The position numbers were made by a program, and so were the translations under genes. From Clostridiales bacterium UBA7568 (GTDB lineage: Bacteria; Bacillota; Clostridia; Oscillospirales; CAG-272), in the NCBI GenBank assembly GCA_002479075.1, contig DLLG01000011.1, positions 16,019 to 80,018 of the forward strand: 64,000 bases of DNA, in the 5' to 3' direction. Shown here piece by piece: positions 1-8,476 of the stretch; the stretch's first letter is position 1; each line of letters begins with the position of its first letter. Under the pieces are notes generated by a model that did no database searches, was not told where the DNA came from, and saw only the letters and a program-made list of their open reading frames with translations.

Positions 1-761
1 TCGAAAACGTTTATCGGGGGGGTGCCGAGGAATTTTGCAACGAAGAGGTTCTTCGGATCGTCATAAACCTCCTGCGGAGCGCCTATCTGCTGAACGATAC
101 CAGTCTTCATAACGACGATCATATCCGAAATGCTCATTGCCTCTTCCTGATCGTGTGTGACGAAGACAGTCGTTATCTTTGTTTCTCTCTGAATTCTTCT
201 GATTTCCTCTCTCGTCTGGAGACGGAGACGCGCGTCAAGGTTTGAAAGGGGCTCGTCAAGAAGGAGCACTCTCGGCATTTTGACAAGAGCGCGCGCGATC
301 GCAACTCTCTGCTGCTGACCGCCGGAAAGCTCGCTGGGCTTGCGATCCATAAGCTCGTCTATCTGAACGAGTCTTGCCGCCTCATATGCTCTTTCAAGCA
401 TTTCCTCTTTCGACAGCTTATCCGCGCCGCGGAGGTTCTGAAGCGGGAAGAGAATGTTCTGCTTAACCGTCATATGCGGATAGAGGGCGTAGTTCTGGAA
501 AACAAGTCCGACACCTCTGTTTTCGGGGGAGAGATCGGTAACGTCGTCATCACCGAAGAAGATCTTACCCGATGTCGGCTTTTGCAGTCCGCAGATCATA
601 TAAAGGGTTGTGCTCTTTCCGCAGCCCGAAGGTCCGAGAAGACCGATGAGCTTGCCATCCGGTATCTCAAACGTGAAATCGTTGACGGCAACGACCTCTT
701 CGTTTGATTTTTTATTCCGGCTGGGGAATATCTTTGTCAGGTTCTGTAATACGACTTTCAT
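1..761 (-). CDS. ABC transporter ATP-binding protein, MalK/UgpC type (3' end cut by window)
   Basis: Nucleotide-binding subunit of a carbohydrate-type ABC importer; it would hydrolyse ATP at the inner membrane face. The 253 visible residues begin at an ATG (759-761) after a GAAAGGA ribosome site. Walker A GPSGCGKST is at residues 43-51, the Q-loop FQNYALYPHM near 89, signature LSGGQQQR at 145, Walker B LLLDEP near 167 and the switch THDQEEAM at 202. The order and the phrase NLDARLR are typical of the MalK/MsmK/UgpC group. The C-terminal regulatory TOBE region lies outside the window. No permease is in view, so the substrate is unknown; an energising ATPase shared by several sugar importers is possible. 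Confidence 0.9.
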   Translation of the reverse strand, partial: MKVVLQNLTKIFPSRNKKSNEEVVAVNDFTFEIPDGKLIGLLGPSGCGKSTTLYMICGLQKPTSGKIFFGDDDVTDLSPENRGVGLVFQNYALYPHMTVKQNILFPLQNLRGADKLSKEEMLERAYEAARLVQIDELMDRKPSELSGGQQQRVAIARALVKMPRVLLLDEPLSNLDARLRLQTREEIRRIQRETKITTVFVTHDQEEAMSISDMIVVMKTGIVQQIGAPQEVYDDPKNLFVAKFLGTPPINVF

Positions 762-802
762 TTTATATCCTTTCTCAAGTTATTTTTTTCGCTTTTTAAA
801 GA

Positions 803-842
803 AAAAATGCCTCCGTAGCTTTTAATATGGGCTGCGGGAGGC
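803..842 (-). terminator. Intrinsic terminator of the RDD gene
   Basis: On the minus strand GCCTCC and GGAGGC, extended by GCAGC/GTAGC-type pairs, form a hairpin followed by ATTTTTTC. It overlaps the last codons of the RDD gene and separates it from the ABC ATPase gene. Confidence 0.7.
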
Positions 843-1583
843 TCTCTCCGCAGATACTCTTTTCTTATACTCGATCATTTCCTCTTCGCTTGCGAAGATC
901 ATCTGGCTCGCCATATCGACGACGACTGTCCCTGCGAGAATGTCGTGAATAAAGGGTCTCGTCTTTTTGGCAAAGAAAAGAATTATCTGCAACAACAGCT
1001 CGGCTCCGAGCACGATAAGCCCGATGCTTCCGATGCTGTTGAAAAGTATCATCAATATTATATATACGGGGATCATTGTTTCAAGGGTATACTTTCCGAG
1101 AAAGGTGCGGACGAAAAGCATAATATTGTTCATTCTGACGCCGTCTTCTCTGATAACGCCGAGACCGAACACCTTTTTGCCGACAGTCTGCCCGTTTTTA
1201 AGAAAGAGCGGAACGGCAAATTCCATAGCGGCATAAGCGAGGAGGATCGAGACGGATGTTATCAGAAGCGCAAGATTTATGACTTTGTTATATTCGGACA
1301 TAGCTTCCTTATCCGCTATGAGAGCGTCATAAGCCTTTTTATACTGCTCCTGCTCTTCTTCCGTCATAGCGGTCGCTTCTTTTTCTGACATACGGAATTT
1401 TACGCCGTATTCCTGCTCATATTCCGCATAATACTGCTCAAGACGGTCGCTATAGCTGTCATAAGAGGTTATCTCCGAGAGAGCAACGGCAAAGCCCGTT
1501 GCGACGATGCAGATAAGTATTGCGTCAAGAATGAAAGCCGATATTCTTTTCAGCACGCTTGCTTTTTGAAGATCAAAAATCAT
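822..1583 (-). CDS. RDD family membrane protein
   Basis: Integral membrane protein of about 253 residues with the RDD-family pattern: an Arg in the first helix region (VLKRISAFILDAIL), acidic residues, and three hydrophobic blocks (ISAFILDAILICIVATG, LALLITSVSILLAYAAM, VYIILMILFNSIG and following). A charged 70-residue loop rich in Glu/Tyr sits between helices 1 and 2. I chose the ATG at 1583 because AAAGG lies about 9 nt upstream; a GTG at 1610 would add nine residues without a usable ribosome site. RDD proteins are mostly uncharacterised and some affect ion or antiporter activity; no specific job is claimed. The upstream stretch to 1832 is AT-rich and I see no gene in it. Confidence 0.8.
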   Translation of the reverse strand: MIFDLQKASVLKRISAFILDAILICIVATGFAVALSEITSYDSYSDRLEQYYAEYEQEYGVKFRMSEKEATAMTEEEQEQYKKAYDALIADKEAMSEYNKVINLALLITSVSILLAYAAMEFAVPLFLKNGQTVGKKVFGLGVIREDGVRMNNIMLFVRTFLGKYTLETMIPVYIILMILFNSIGSIGLIVLGAELLLQIILFFAKKTRPFIHDILAGTVVVDMASQMIFASEEEMIEYKKRVSAERASRSPY

Positions 1584-1832
1584 ACCGATCTGCCTTTCCG
1601 ACGGAAACACCCTCTGAGTTTATTGAATATTAACAACACGAATGTATAAATTCACACAAAATTTTGAAACATTTTACATTATTCAGCATATCACATTTTT
1701 TTCTTTTCGTCAACCGATTTGCCGAATAAATAAAATATTTTTTAGATAGTGTGTATCGGGGTGTGCTTTTTTATGTTGTTTCCCCGCCCGCGAAAAAATT
1801 TTTTCTGCGGTTTTTCTCCTTTCAAAAACCTG

Positions 1833-1860
1833 TTGACTTTCTCTGCGGCGGTGGTATAAT
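1833..1860 (+). promoter_or_regulatory. Sigma-A promoter for the HD/GNAT pair
   Basis: TTGACT at 1833-1838 and TATAAT at 1855-1860 with a 16-nt spacer, 36 nt upstream of the HD-domain gene, whose ribosome site AAAGGAGG follows. Confidence 0.8.
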
Positions 1861-1896
1861 GGGCTTAAAAAACGTCCCGAAAAGGAGGAAAAAGCA

Positions 1897-2493
1897 ATGA
1901 GAAAAAGCAATATTTCGCGCGAGGAAGCACTTGCGCTTCTCGAAAAATACAACAAGGATCCGTTTCACATCCGGCACGCGCTGACGGTCGAAGGAGTTAT
2001 GCGATACTTTGCAAGGTCGCTCGGCTATGGCGACGAGGAGGATTACTGGGGCATTACCGGTCTGCTTCACGATATAGATTTCGAGCTTTATCCGGAGCAG
2101 CACTGCAAAAAAGCCCCCGAGCTGCTCAGAGAGGGCGGCGTCGGGGACGATATGATATATTCCGTATGCTCACACGGCTACGGCATCTGCTGCGACGTTG
2201 AGCCAAAGCACGAAATGGAGAAGGTGCTCTTTGCGGCGGACGAGCTTACGGGGCTGATATGGTCGGCGGCGCTTATGCGTCCGTCAAAGAGCGTTTCGGA
2301 TATGGAGGTTTCAAGCCTGAAAAAGAAATTCAAGGATAAGAAATTCGCCGCAGGCTGCTCGCGTGACGTTATCCGGACAGGCGCAGAGCGGCTCGGCTGG
2401 GAGCTTGACAAGCTCTTTGAAGAAACGATCGCCGCGATGCGGACCTGCGAAAAGTCCGTCGCGGATTTTATGCAGAATTATAATCTGCAATGA
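1897..2493 (+). CDS. HD-domain metal-dependent phosphohydrolase
   Basis: Cytoplasmic hydrolase of the HD superfamily, 198 residues. The metal-binding pattern is visible: His in HIRHALTVEG (about residue 24), the HD pair in GLLHDIDFELYP (about 56-57), a His in SVCSHGYG and an Asp in LFAADELTGL. This is the small stand-alone HD protein common in Clostridia, whose substrate is not established; nucleotides or phosphorylated metabolites are the family norm. A strong promoter and AAAGGAGG ribosome site precede it. Its stop overlaps the next gene's start (ATGA), so the two are translationally coupled. Confidence 0.85.
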   Translation: MRKSNISREEALALLEKYNKDPFHIRHALTVEGVMRYFARSLGYGDEEDYWGITGLLHDIDFELYPEQHCKKAPELLREGGVGDDMIYSVCSHGYGICCDVEPKHEMEKVLFAADELTGLIWSAALMRPSKSVSDMEVSSLKKKFKDKKFAAGCSRDVIRTGAERLGWELDKLFEETIAAMRTCEKSVADFMQNYNLQ

Positions 2494-2975
2494 GCACGGT
2501 TTTCAGAAAAGCAACGGACGGCGATCTGCCCGCAGTACTTGCGCTTTATCGCTCCGTTCTCGGCACGGAGGGCTGCACCTGGGACGAGGATTATCCCTCC
2601 GAAAGAGAGGCAAAGGGAGACCTTTCCTCCGGCGGACTTTATGTTTTCGAGTCCGACGGAAAGCTCATCGGCGCGATTTCCGTCCTTTCGGGAGAAGAGT
2701 TTGACGACCTTGCCGGATGGCGGGGCGAGAGCGGCGGCAGTTGCGAGCTTTCCCGCCTTGCCGTTGCAACGGAGGAGCAGGGGAAAGGGCGGGCGAAAAC
2801 CGTCGCACGCGAAGCGCTGAAAGAAGCCAGGAAAAAGGGCTATACCTCCGCAAGGCTCCTTGTTTCAAAGGTAAACCTCGCGGCTGTCGGGCTTTACCGC
2901 TCCCTCGGCTTCGATTTTGTCGGCGAATGTCATAAATACGGCATCGACTTTTTCGCCTGCGAGAAGATTTTATGA
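2490..2975 (+). CDS. GNAT family N-acetyltransferase
   Basis: Acetyl-CoA-dependent N-acetyltransferase, 161 residues, full GNAT length. The CoA-binding segment LAVATEEQGKGRAKTVAREAL fits motif A (Q/R-x-x-G-x-G/A), and the C-terminal YRSLGFDFVGE is the usual beta6/7 region. The substrate cannot be read from sequence. It overlaps the HD gene by 4 nt and is followed directly by a strong terminator, making a two-gene operon. Confidence 0.88.
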   Translation: MSTVFRKATDGDLPAVLALYRSVLGTEGCTWDEDYPSEREAKGDLSSGGLYVFESDGKLIGAISVLSGEEFDDLAGWRGESGGSCELSRLAVATEEQGKGRAKTVAREALKEARKKGYTSARLLVSKVNLAAVGLYRSLGFDFVGECHKYGIDFFACEKIL

Positions 2976-2977
2976 AA

Positions 2978-3018
2978 AAACCGCCCTCCCGCTTGGGCTT
3001 GCGGAAGGGCGGTTTTTA
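2978..3018. terminator. Bidirectional intrinsic terminator
   Basis: Stem ACCGCCCT...AGGGCGGT with inner CCGC/GCGG pairs, flanked by an A-run on the left and a T-run on the right. It serves the GNAT gene on plus and the lipoprotein gene on minus. Confidence 0.88.
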
Positions 3019-3059
3019 TATGGATTGCGGAGGGGGATACCGCAAGGAAGGAATACCGC

Positions 3060-4067
3060 TTATTTGCAAAGGCTTTCGAATACGGACGTTATTTTTTCGC
3101 ATTCCTCACGCGACGACATAACTCCGAGGACGTATTTTCCGCAGACCTTGACGGAAACGTATTCTGCGTGAACGCAAATCCATTTGCCGGGATCGAGTCC
3201 GGATTCCATTTCCTTTGCGACCTTCTGCGCGTCCTTTTCGTCCTTGACCTCAACCATTACAAGCGAAAATCCGTAACCGACCATCGGCTCGCAGATCACG
3301 CCTTCCTTTTCAAGCAGATCGACGTTCTCCTCTATTCCGAAGAAGTACGGCGCGCGCTCGGAGGTGACGTCCATCTTTGTCACACCCATTGAAAGCTCCG
3401 CTCCTGTGCGGACTTTTTTCATAAGACCGACAATTGTCTGCTTTGCATCCGGATCAATGTCTGTTTTCAGATCCTCCGTGCAGAGGATTATAAACGCATA
3501 ATTGCCCTCGGAGCCAACCGTTTTCATCGTTGCCGGCTTTTCCGCATCATCTATATTCAGATTCGATTCTTTTTCGAGAAAAGCTTGGAAAGCATCCAGA
3601 TCCGCGCCGTCTTTGAGTTCGAAAACGTTTGCGACGAAGGGTGTGCCGCCGGAGAGACAGAAAAGTGAACCCGAGTTTACATATTCGGGAAACTCGGTTC
3701 CGTATGTAAAGCCGTATATATAGGGCGAATAGCCTTTCGGATAGCGTTGAACACTTATATCGGTTTCAAGGCTGTCAAAGCAGGGGTGCTCGTCCAGTCT
3801 GCCCATTATTTCCGTCAGATTCTTGCCGGAATTTTCGCGGAGCAGGGTTTTGAGATATGCCGCCATAGCCTCGGATGCCGTCGGCTTTTCGACGGGCACG
3901 TCGGGTTTTGCGGTTGTCGTGCCGGGGGCTGTGCCGGTTGTCGTTGTACCGGTTGTCGTTGTGCCGGTTGTCGTTGTTGTGCTCGGCTTGTCATTGCCGG
4001 ACACGCATCCCGCAATGACAACCGCAATTGTCAAGGTTATCAGCACAAAGGCTATAATTCTTTTCAT
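3060..4067 (-). CDS. Lipoprotein with Thr-rich stalk and two DUF4358-like modules
   Basis: Secreted lipoprotein of 335 residues. Signal peptide MKRIIAFVLITLTIAVVIAG is followed by the lipobox Cys (VIAGC), then a Thr/Gly/Pro stalk of about 30 residues from a 15-bp DNA repeat. The ectodomain appears to hold two related halves, each with a Val/Ile-rich strand, an Asp-containing helix (DADLDAFQAFLEKE; EKDAQKVAKEMES) and a further strand; I read these as DUF4358-like, which is inference. It is the last gene of an ECF sigma/anti-sigma operon and starts 24 nt after it, so it is probably induced by that sigma factor. Function unknown; surface sensing or cell-wall stress is plausible. Confidence 0.75.
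   Translation of the reverse strand: MKRIIAFVLITLTIAVVIAGCVSGNDKPSTTTTTGTTTTGTTTTGTAPGTTTAKPDVPVEKPTASEAMAAYLKTLLRENSGKNLTEIMGRLDEHPCFDSLETDISVQRYPKGYSPYIYGFTYGTEFPEYVNSGSLFCLSGGTPFVANVFELKDGADLDAFQAFLEKESNLNIDDAEKPATMKTVGSEGNYAFIILCTEDLKTDIDPDAKQTIVGLMKKVRTGAELSMGVTKMDVTSERAPYFFGIEENVDLLEKEGVICEPMVGYGFSLVMVEVKDEKDAQKVAKEMESGLDPGKWICVHAEYVSVKVCGKYVLGVMSSREECEKITSVFESLCK
3931..3975. repeat. 15-bp tandem repeat x3 inside the lipoprotein gene
   Basis: Three near-identical units of GTGCCGGTTGTCGTT (one A for G in the middle copy) encode TTTTG pentapeptides in the stalk. Copy-number change would alter stalk length without changing frame. Confidence 0.85.
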
Positions 4068-4091
4068 CGTTTTTACCTCTTTTCGGGTGTA

Positions 4092-4979
4092 TCATTTATA
4101 AATCAGTTCTTTTCCCTCGCAATTTTCCGCAAGGTACTCTATAATGTTCCGAACGGCTTTTTTGCTTATCCGGTATGTGCCACTCTGCTCCGGCATTTTT
4201 GCGTATACATCGCCGGAAGTCGAGATGCGGACTGCATAATTCTCTGCCGCAAGGGACGGAATGTCCATTATGATCGTTATGCAAATGTCGCTCGGCTCTT
4301 CGGAAAAACGGCTGATTTTCGCCTTGCTGTTTCCGAAAACTGCGGAATATATCAGACTCTCATCCGCGTTTTCAAACTCAACCGTCCTCTCGTTTCCGTC
4401 CGCTCCCTTGAAGGAATAGCTGACGGTTTTTATCTTTGCCGTTTTCTCAAATGCAATGTTTTCTTTCCATTCGCCGACAGTCTCCGGCAGATACACGGCA
4501 TTTGTCAGAACGCTGAAGCTTCTGCCTTGGGCGGTTCTGGCTGCAATTGCATATTCTTTTGAGATGTTTTCTATTTTATAGAATTCGAATTTTACTTCAT
4601 CCTCGTCCGTTTGCTTCGGAAGTTTGCCGGAGGCGATCATCTCGGAAACATACTCCTCCGGAATATCGCCGACTCTGTTATAAAATTCGGAGCTGTAAGT
4701 AAAGCCCGTATAAGAACTGACCGTAGCCGTTGTATGGGTGATGTTGTCCGGATTTGCGACATATTTTGCCTCGTACTTTCCCGAAAGGTCCGGCAAGGGG
4801 CGGTTTTGCCAGGCAACCGAGCCCGCGCCTATACCGATCGCAATCAGAAACCCCGCCGCAAACGCAAGGATGCGCCCTATATTCGGTTTTCTCTTTTTGC
4901 AATCTTCGGTTGGCATTGCCTCGTCTATGAAACTGTCGTCTATCCAGCCGATTATCTCATCGATTTTCTCTTTTTTCAT
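4092..4979 (-). CDS. Putative anti-sigma factor, single-pass membrane protein
   Basis: 295-residue protein with a roughly 30-residue charged cytoplasmic N-terminus, one transmembrane helix (RILAFAAGFLIAIGIGAGSV, about residues 37-56) and a 235-residue extracytoplasmic domain. Its ATG overlaps the stop of the upstream ECF sigma gene (ATGA at 4976-4979). Position and topology are those of a membrane anti-sigma factor that would hold the sigma factor until an envelope signal. No zinc anti-sigma motif (HxxxCxxC) is present, so the call rests on synteny and topology. Confidence 0.65.
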   Translation of the reverse strand: MKKEKIDEIIGWIDDSFIDEAMPTEDCKKRKPNIGRILAFAAGFLIAIGIGAGSVAWQNRPLPDLSGKYEAKYVANPDNITHTTATVSSYTGFTYSSEFYNRVGDIPEEYVSEMIASGKLPKQTDEDEVKFEFYKIENISKEYAIAARTAQGRSFSVLTNAVYLPETVGEWKENIAFEKTAKIKTVSYSFKGADGNERTVEFENADESLIYSAVFGNSKAKISRFSEEPSDICITIIMDIPSLAAENYAVRISTSGDVYAKMPEQSGTYRISKKAVRNIIEYLAENCEGKELIYK

Positions 4980-5527
4980 ACTTCGAAGCCCTCCTTTTCC
5001 AAAAACTTTTTAAGCTCCGCGCGCAGCCTCGAAAGCGTCATATTGACGCTCCCCTCGCTCATTCCGAGCGACTCGGAAATGCTGCGAATATCGCTCATAT
5101 ACCAATACCTGCGGACAAAAATTATCCGTTTTTTCTTTTCAAGCGAGCCGAGGAAGCGGTTTATCGCATCGCTGATCAGCGACGATTCGATCTCATCGTC
5201 ACACGTTGCAAAAACCTCAGAAAGTTCTTCATCCGTCAGTTCCGCTTCCGAAAAGCCTCTCTTTTTCGCAGATCTTTTCCGAAGTCTGTCGATCGACAGC
5301 CCGCGGACAAGCTTTCCGAGAAAGACAGAGAGCCTTTCGGGTCTCGTCGGAGGGATGAGATTCCAGAGACGAAGGTATGCGTCGCTTACGCATTCCTCCG
5401 CGTCAAGCTCGTCGCCGAGAATGTTTTTTGCTATGTACCCGCAGTATCTTCCGTATTTTTCTTTCGTGCGGGCGATTCCTTCTTCGGAACGGGCAAAAAA
5501 CAATTCGATTATTTTTTCGTCCTCCAA
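4976..5527 (-). CDS. ECF-family RNA polymerase sigma factor
   Basis: 183-residue sigma-70 family protein of ECF type. Region 2 covers EEGIARTKEKYGRYCGYIAKN...DAEECVSDAYLRLWN (residues 13-60), and region 4 is at ISESLGMSEGSVNMTLSRLRAELK near the C-terminus with its helix-turn-helix. It would direct polymerase to a small envelope or stress regulon. The start is a TTG at 5527 with GGAGG 8 nt upstream; no ATG fits. It leads an operon with an anti-sigma gene and a lipoprotein. Confidence 0.88.
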   Translation of the reverse strand: MEDEKIIELFFARSEEGIARTKEKYGRYCGYIAKNILGDELDAEECVSDAYLRLWNLIPPTRPERLSVFLGKLVRGLSIDRLRKRSAKKRGFSEAELTDEELSEVFATCDDEIESSLISDAINRFLGSLEKKKRIIFVRRYWYMSDIRSISESLGMSEGSVNMTLSRLRAELKKFLEKEGFEV

Positions 5528-5574
5528 ATGCGTTCCCTCCTTCCGGTCCGTTTCGTAAAAGCGCCTTACATCAA

Positions 5575-5603
5575 TAATAACCGCAAAAGCGTCCGGAAGT
5601 TAA
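5575..5603 (-). promoter_or_regulatory. Candidate promoter of the ECF operon
   Basis: Minus-strand TTAACT, 17-nt spacer, TTATTA, about 45 nt upstream of the sigma gene. The rest of the 363-bp divergent region up to rpsO is AT-rich with no further gene. Confidence 0.4.
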
Positions 5604-5746
5604 CACATTTTTTAAAAAATTTTTCAAAAAAGCATTTTTTGTGCCGCGCGGCGGGGCTTTTGAGGAAAAATATTTCTTTTCCTTCCCTAAAACCTCGGGC
5701 ATCCTTTGCAAATATATAAATAAATTTGTTTTTTTCGGAAAAACTC

Positions 5747-5775
5747 TTTACAAGCGGAAATCTTTATGCTATAAT
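5747..5775 (+). promoter_or_regulatory. Promoter of rpsO-pnp
   Basis: TTTACA at 5747-5752 and TATAAT at 5770-5775 with a 17-nt spacer, 115 nt before the rpsO start. Confidence 0.8.
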
Positions 5776-5890
5776 CGTATTTGCGAAAATTCGGCAGCGC
5801 AGCCTGCGGACATAAGGTTTTTTAAAAACGCTTCACCCGCCGCCCGCTTCGATGCCCGAACGCAAAAATATTTTTATGAGGTGAAACACA

Positions 5891-6154
5891 ATGCTTAAGG
5901 AACAGAAACAGCAGATTATCACAGAAAACGCTATTCACGAAGGCGACACAGGCTCGCCCGAGGTTCAGATTGCCATTCTCACGGCAAGAATCAACCATCT
6001 CAACGAGCATCTCAAGCTCAACAACAACGACCACCACAGCCGCAGAGGTCTTCTCAAAATGGTTGGTCAGAGAAGAAGCCTTCTCTCTTATCTCCAGAAG
6101 AAGGACATCAATCGTTACCGTGCTATAATCGATAAGCTCGGCATAAGAAAATAA
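5891..6154 (+). CDS. rpsO: 30S ribosomal protein S15
   Basis: Primary 16S rRNA-binding protein of the small-subunit platform, 87 residues, close to the usual 88-89. The conserved core GDTGSPEVQIAILTARI, the HHSRRGLLKMVGQRR block that contacts 16S rRNA, and the YLQKKDINRYRAIIDKLGIRK tail are all present. Ribosome site AGGTG. It precedes pnp as in most bacteria. Confidence 0.97.
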   Translation: MLKEQKQQIITENAIHEGDTGSPEVQIAILTARINHLNEHLKLNNNDHHSRRGLLKMVGQRRSLLSYLQKKDINRYRAIIDKLGIRK

Positions 6155-6162
6155 GTTTTTCC

Positions 6163-6303
6163 GAAAGGGACGGATATTCTCCGTCCCTTTCAAAAATTAC
6201 AGCGTCTTTTATGCGGCGGAAGCGGATTTTGTATAGCAGTTAATAAAGTCCCCGAAAAAACGTCGGAGATTTCGTTAAATGCTAAACAAAAGCCCCCGCC
6301 GCA
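6163..6303 (+). promoter_or_regulatory. Structured rpsO-pnp intergenic leader
   Basis: A perfect 12-bp hairpin (6163-6174 with 6180-6191, loop TATTC) lacks a following T-run, so it is not a standard terminator. Further on, TGCGGCGG (6212-6219) can pair with CCGCCGCA (6296-6303), closing a large loop just before the pnp ribosome site. In enterobacteria the same intergenic region is an RNase III site through which PNPase controls its own mRNA. A similar role here is inference. Confidence 0.5.
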
Positions 6304-6334
6304 GAAGAAATAAAATAAATTCAGGAGGCAAAAA

Positions 6335-8431
6335 ATGTTTGAAAATTACAAAGTATTCAATTATGAATACGCAGGCAGACCTCTCAAAGTTGAGGTCGGC
6401 AAGGTTGCAGGGCTCGCAAACGGCTCCTGTATGATAAGCTACGGAGAGACGGTCATCCTCGCTTGTGCGACGGCATCGCCGAAGCCCAGAGACGGCATCG
6501 ATTTTCTTCCCCTTTCCGTTGACTACGACGAAAAACTCTATGCTGTCGGCAGAATTCCCGGCAGCTTTACAAGACGTGAAGGCAGACCCGGCGAAAAGGC
6601 AATCCTTACAAGCCGCGTTATCGACAGACCTATCCGTCCCCTCTTCCCGAAGGATCTTCGTAACGACGTAGCTCTTACTCTTACGGTTATGAGCGTCGAT
6701 CCCGATTGCTCACCCGAAATAACGGCTATGATCGGTGCGTCCATAGCCCTTTCCATTTCGGACATCCCGTGGAACGGACCTATCGGCGGCGCGTTCGTCG
6801 GTATGATCGGCGACAGATTCATCATCAACCCGACAGCCGAGGAGAGAAAAGAAAGCGTTCTCGAACTGACAGTCGCGGCTTCCGAAAAGAAAGTCGTTAT
6901 GATTGAAGCGGGCGCAAAGGAAGTATCGGACGACGATATGTACAATGCGATTATGCTTGCTCACGAAGAGATAAAGAAGCTCCTCGTATTCATCAATGAA
7001 ATCATTGCCGCAGTCGGCAAGCCGAAGTTTGATTATCCTTCCTGCGAGCTTGATCACGATATGTTCGATAAGATTTTCGACTATTGTGAAAAAGCCGTTA
7101 TGGAAGCTCTTGACACGGATGACAAGACCGTTCGTGACGCAAAAATGCAGCCCATTCAGGACGACATCCTCGAAAAGTTCTCCGAAGAATATCCGGATCT
7201 TCCCGTTGTTCTTCCCGAGCTTATATATAAAATTCAGAAGAAGATTGTCCGTCGTTGGCTCCTTGTTGACAAAAAGCGTGTTGACGGAAGAAGAATGGAT
7301 CAGATCCGCCCGCTCGCAAGCGAGGTCGGCGTTCTTCCCAGAACACACGGCTCGGGTCTCTTTACAAGAGGTCAGACACAGGTTCTTTCCGTTGTGACTC
7401 TCGGACCGATGAGCGACGCGCAGATGCTTGACGGTCTTGACGACGAAAAAGAAAAACGCTATATGCATCATTACAATATGCCCGGCTATTCGACAGGCGA
7501 GGCTAAATCCCTCCGCACACCCGGACGCAGAGAAATCGGTCACGGCGCGCTCGCGGAGAGATCGCTCATTCCCGTACTTCCCTCAAAGGAAGAATTCCCT
7601 TATGCTATCCGCGTCGTAAGCGAAGTTGTTTCTTCAAACGGCTCAACATCTCAGGGCTCCGTATGCGGTTCGACTCTTGCTCTTATGGACGCAGGCGTTC
7701 CGATAAAGGCTCCCGTTGCAGGTATCTCCTGCGGACTTATCACAGCCGAGGACGGCTCCTGGGACACAATGATAGACATTCAGGGTCTTGAAGACTTCTA
7801 CGGCGATATGGACTTCAAGGTCGCCGGAACACACAAGGGTATCACCTCCATTCAGATGGACCTCAAGATCGACGGTCTTACTCCCGAAATCATAAAGAAC
7901 GCCCTCGAAACAACTCATAAGGGCAGAGATTACATTATCGACGAAGTAATTCTCAAGGCAATTCCGGAACCCAGAGCAGACGTCGGCAAGTACGCTCCGA
8001 AGATGATCTCTATGAAGATCAATCCCGATAAGATCAGAGAAGTTATCGGTAAAGGCGGCGAGGTCATCCAGAAGATCACGGCAGAAACAAACACGAAGAT
8101 CGATATCGAAGAAGACGGTTCAATCTTCATTCTCGCCGTAAATAAAGAGGATGCTTACGTTGCGAAGGGCATAATCGACGCTATCGTATTCGAGCCCGTT
8201 GAAGGCTGCTGCTACACCGGCACGGTCACAAGAATCATTCCGATTGGCGCATTTGTTGAAATCGCTCCCGGAAAAGAAGGCCTTGTTCATATCTCCAAGC
8301 TCGATACAAAGAGAGTTGAAAATGTTGAAGATGTTGTTTCCGTCGGCGATAAGGTAACGGTCAAGTTCCTTGGCACGGACGAAAAAGGCAGAATCAACCT
8401 TTCCAGAAAAGACGCTCTTAAAGAGGAATAA
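6335..8431 (+). CDS. pnp: Polyribonucleotide nucleotidyltransferase (PNPase)
   Basis: Phosphorolytic 3'-5' exoribonuclease and polymerase of the RNA degradosome, 698 residues, normal length. Two RNase PH domains (about 10-225 and 310-530; FTRREGRPGEKAILTSR and FTRGQTQVLSVVTLG are the signatures), a KH domain (IREVIGKGGEVIQKIT, about 565) and an S1 domain (TGTVTRIIPIGAFVEI, about 625). Ribosome site AGGAGG 8 nt upstream. Its last 30 codons and terminator are partly duplicated about 1.1 kb downstream. Confidence 0.97.
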   Translation: MFENYKVFNYEYAGRPLKVEVGKVAGLANGSCMISYGETVILACATASPKPRDGIDFLPLSVDYDEKLYAVGRIPGSFTRREGRPGEKAILTSRVIDRPIRPLFPKDLRNDVALTLTVMSVDPDCSPEITAMIGASIALSISDIPWNGPIGGAFVGMIGDRFIINPTAEERKESVLELTVAASEKKVVMIEAGAKEVSDDDMYNAIMLAHEEIKKLLVFINEIIAAVGKPKFDYPSCELDHDMFDKIFDYCEKAVMEALDTDDKTVRDAKMQPIQDDILEKFSEEYPDLPVVLPELIYKIQKKIVRRWLLVDKKRVDGRRMDQIRPLASEVGVLPRTHGSGLFTRGQTQVLSVVTLGPMSDAQMLDGLDDEKEKRYMHHYNMPGYSTGEAKSLRTPGRREIGHGALAERSLIPVLPSKEEFPYAIRVVSEVVSSNGSTSQGSVCGSTLALMDAGVPIKAPVAGISCGLITAEDGSWDTMIDIQGLEDFYGDMDFKVAGTHKGITSIQMDLKIDGLTPEIIKNALETTHKGRDYIIDEVILKAIPEPRADVGKYAPKMISMKINPDKIREVIGKGGEVIQKITAETNTKIDIEEDGSIFILAVNKEDAYVAKGIIDAIVFEPVEGCCYTGTVTRIIPIGAFVEIAPGKEGLVHISKLDTKRVENVEDVVSVGDKVTVKFLGTDEKGRINLSRKDALKEE

Positions 8432-8476
8432 AAGCATTAAAAAAGCCACCCTGCGAGGGTGGCTTTTATTTTTTCG
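8373..8476 (+). repeat. Direct repeat copy 1: pnp 3' end plus terminator
   Basis: From CACGGACGAAAA through CTTTCCAGAAAAGACGCTC, GAGGAATAAAAGCATTAA and the terminator. It matches 9490-9577 apart from a gap of about 12 nt and a few substitutions. The two copies bracket the XRE/SHOCT gene pair. Confidence 0.85.
8441..8475. terminator. Bidirectional terminator of pnp and the XRE gene
   Basis: Stem AAAAGCCACCCT/AGGGTGGCTTTT with loop GCG, T-run to the right on plus and to the left on minus. Confidence 0.9.

Noticed and set aside
3931..3975. CRISPR or intergenic tandem array
   Set aside because: The repeats are in frame and encode a Thr/Gly stalk; no spacers are present. No CRISPR array is seen anywhere in the window.
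6163..6191. Terminator between rpsO and pnp
   Set aside because: The hairpin is perfect but has no T-run on plus, and pnp follows without another good promoter.
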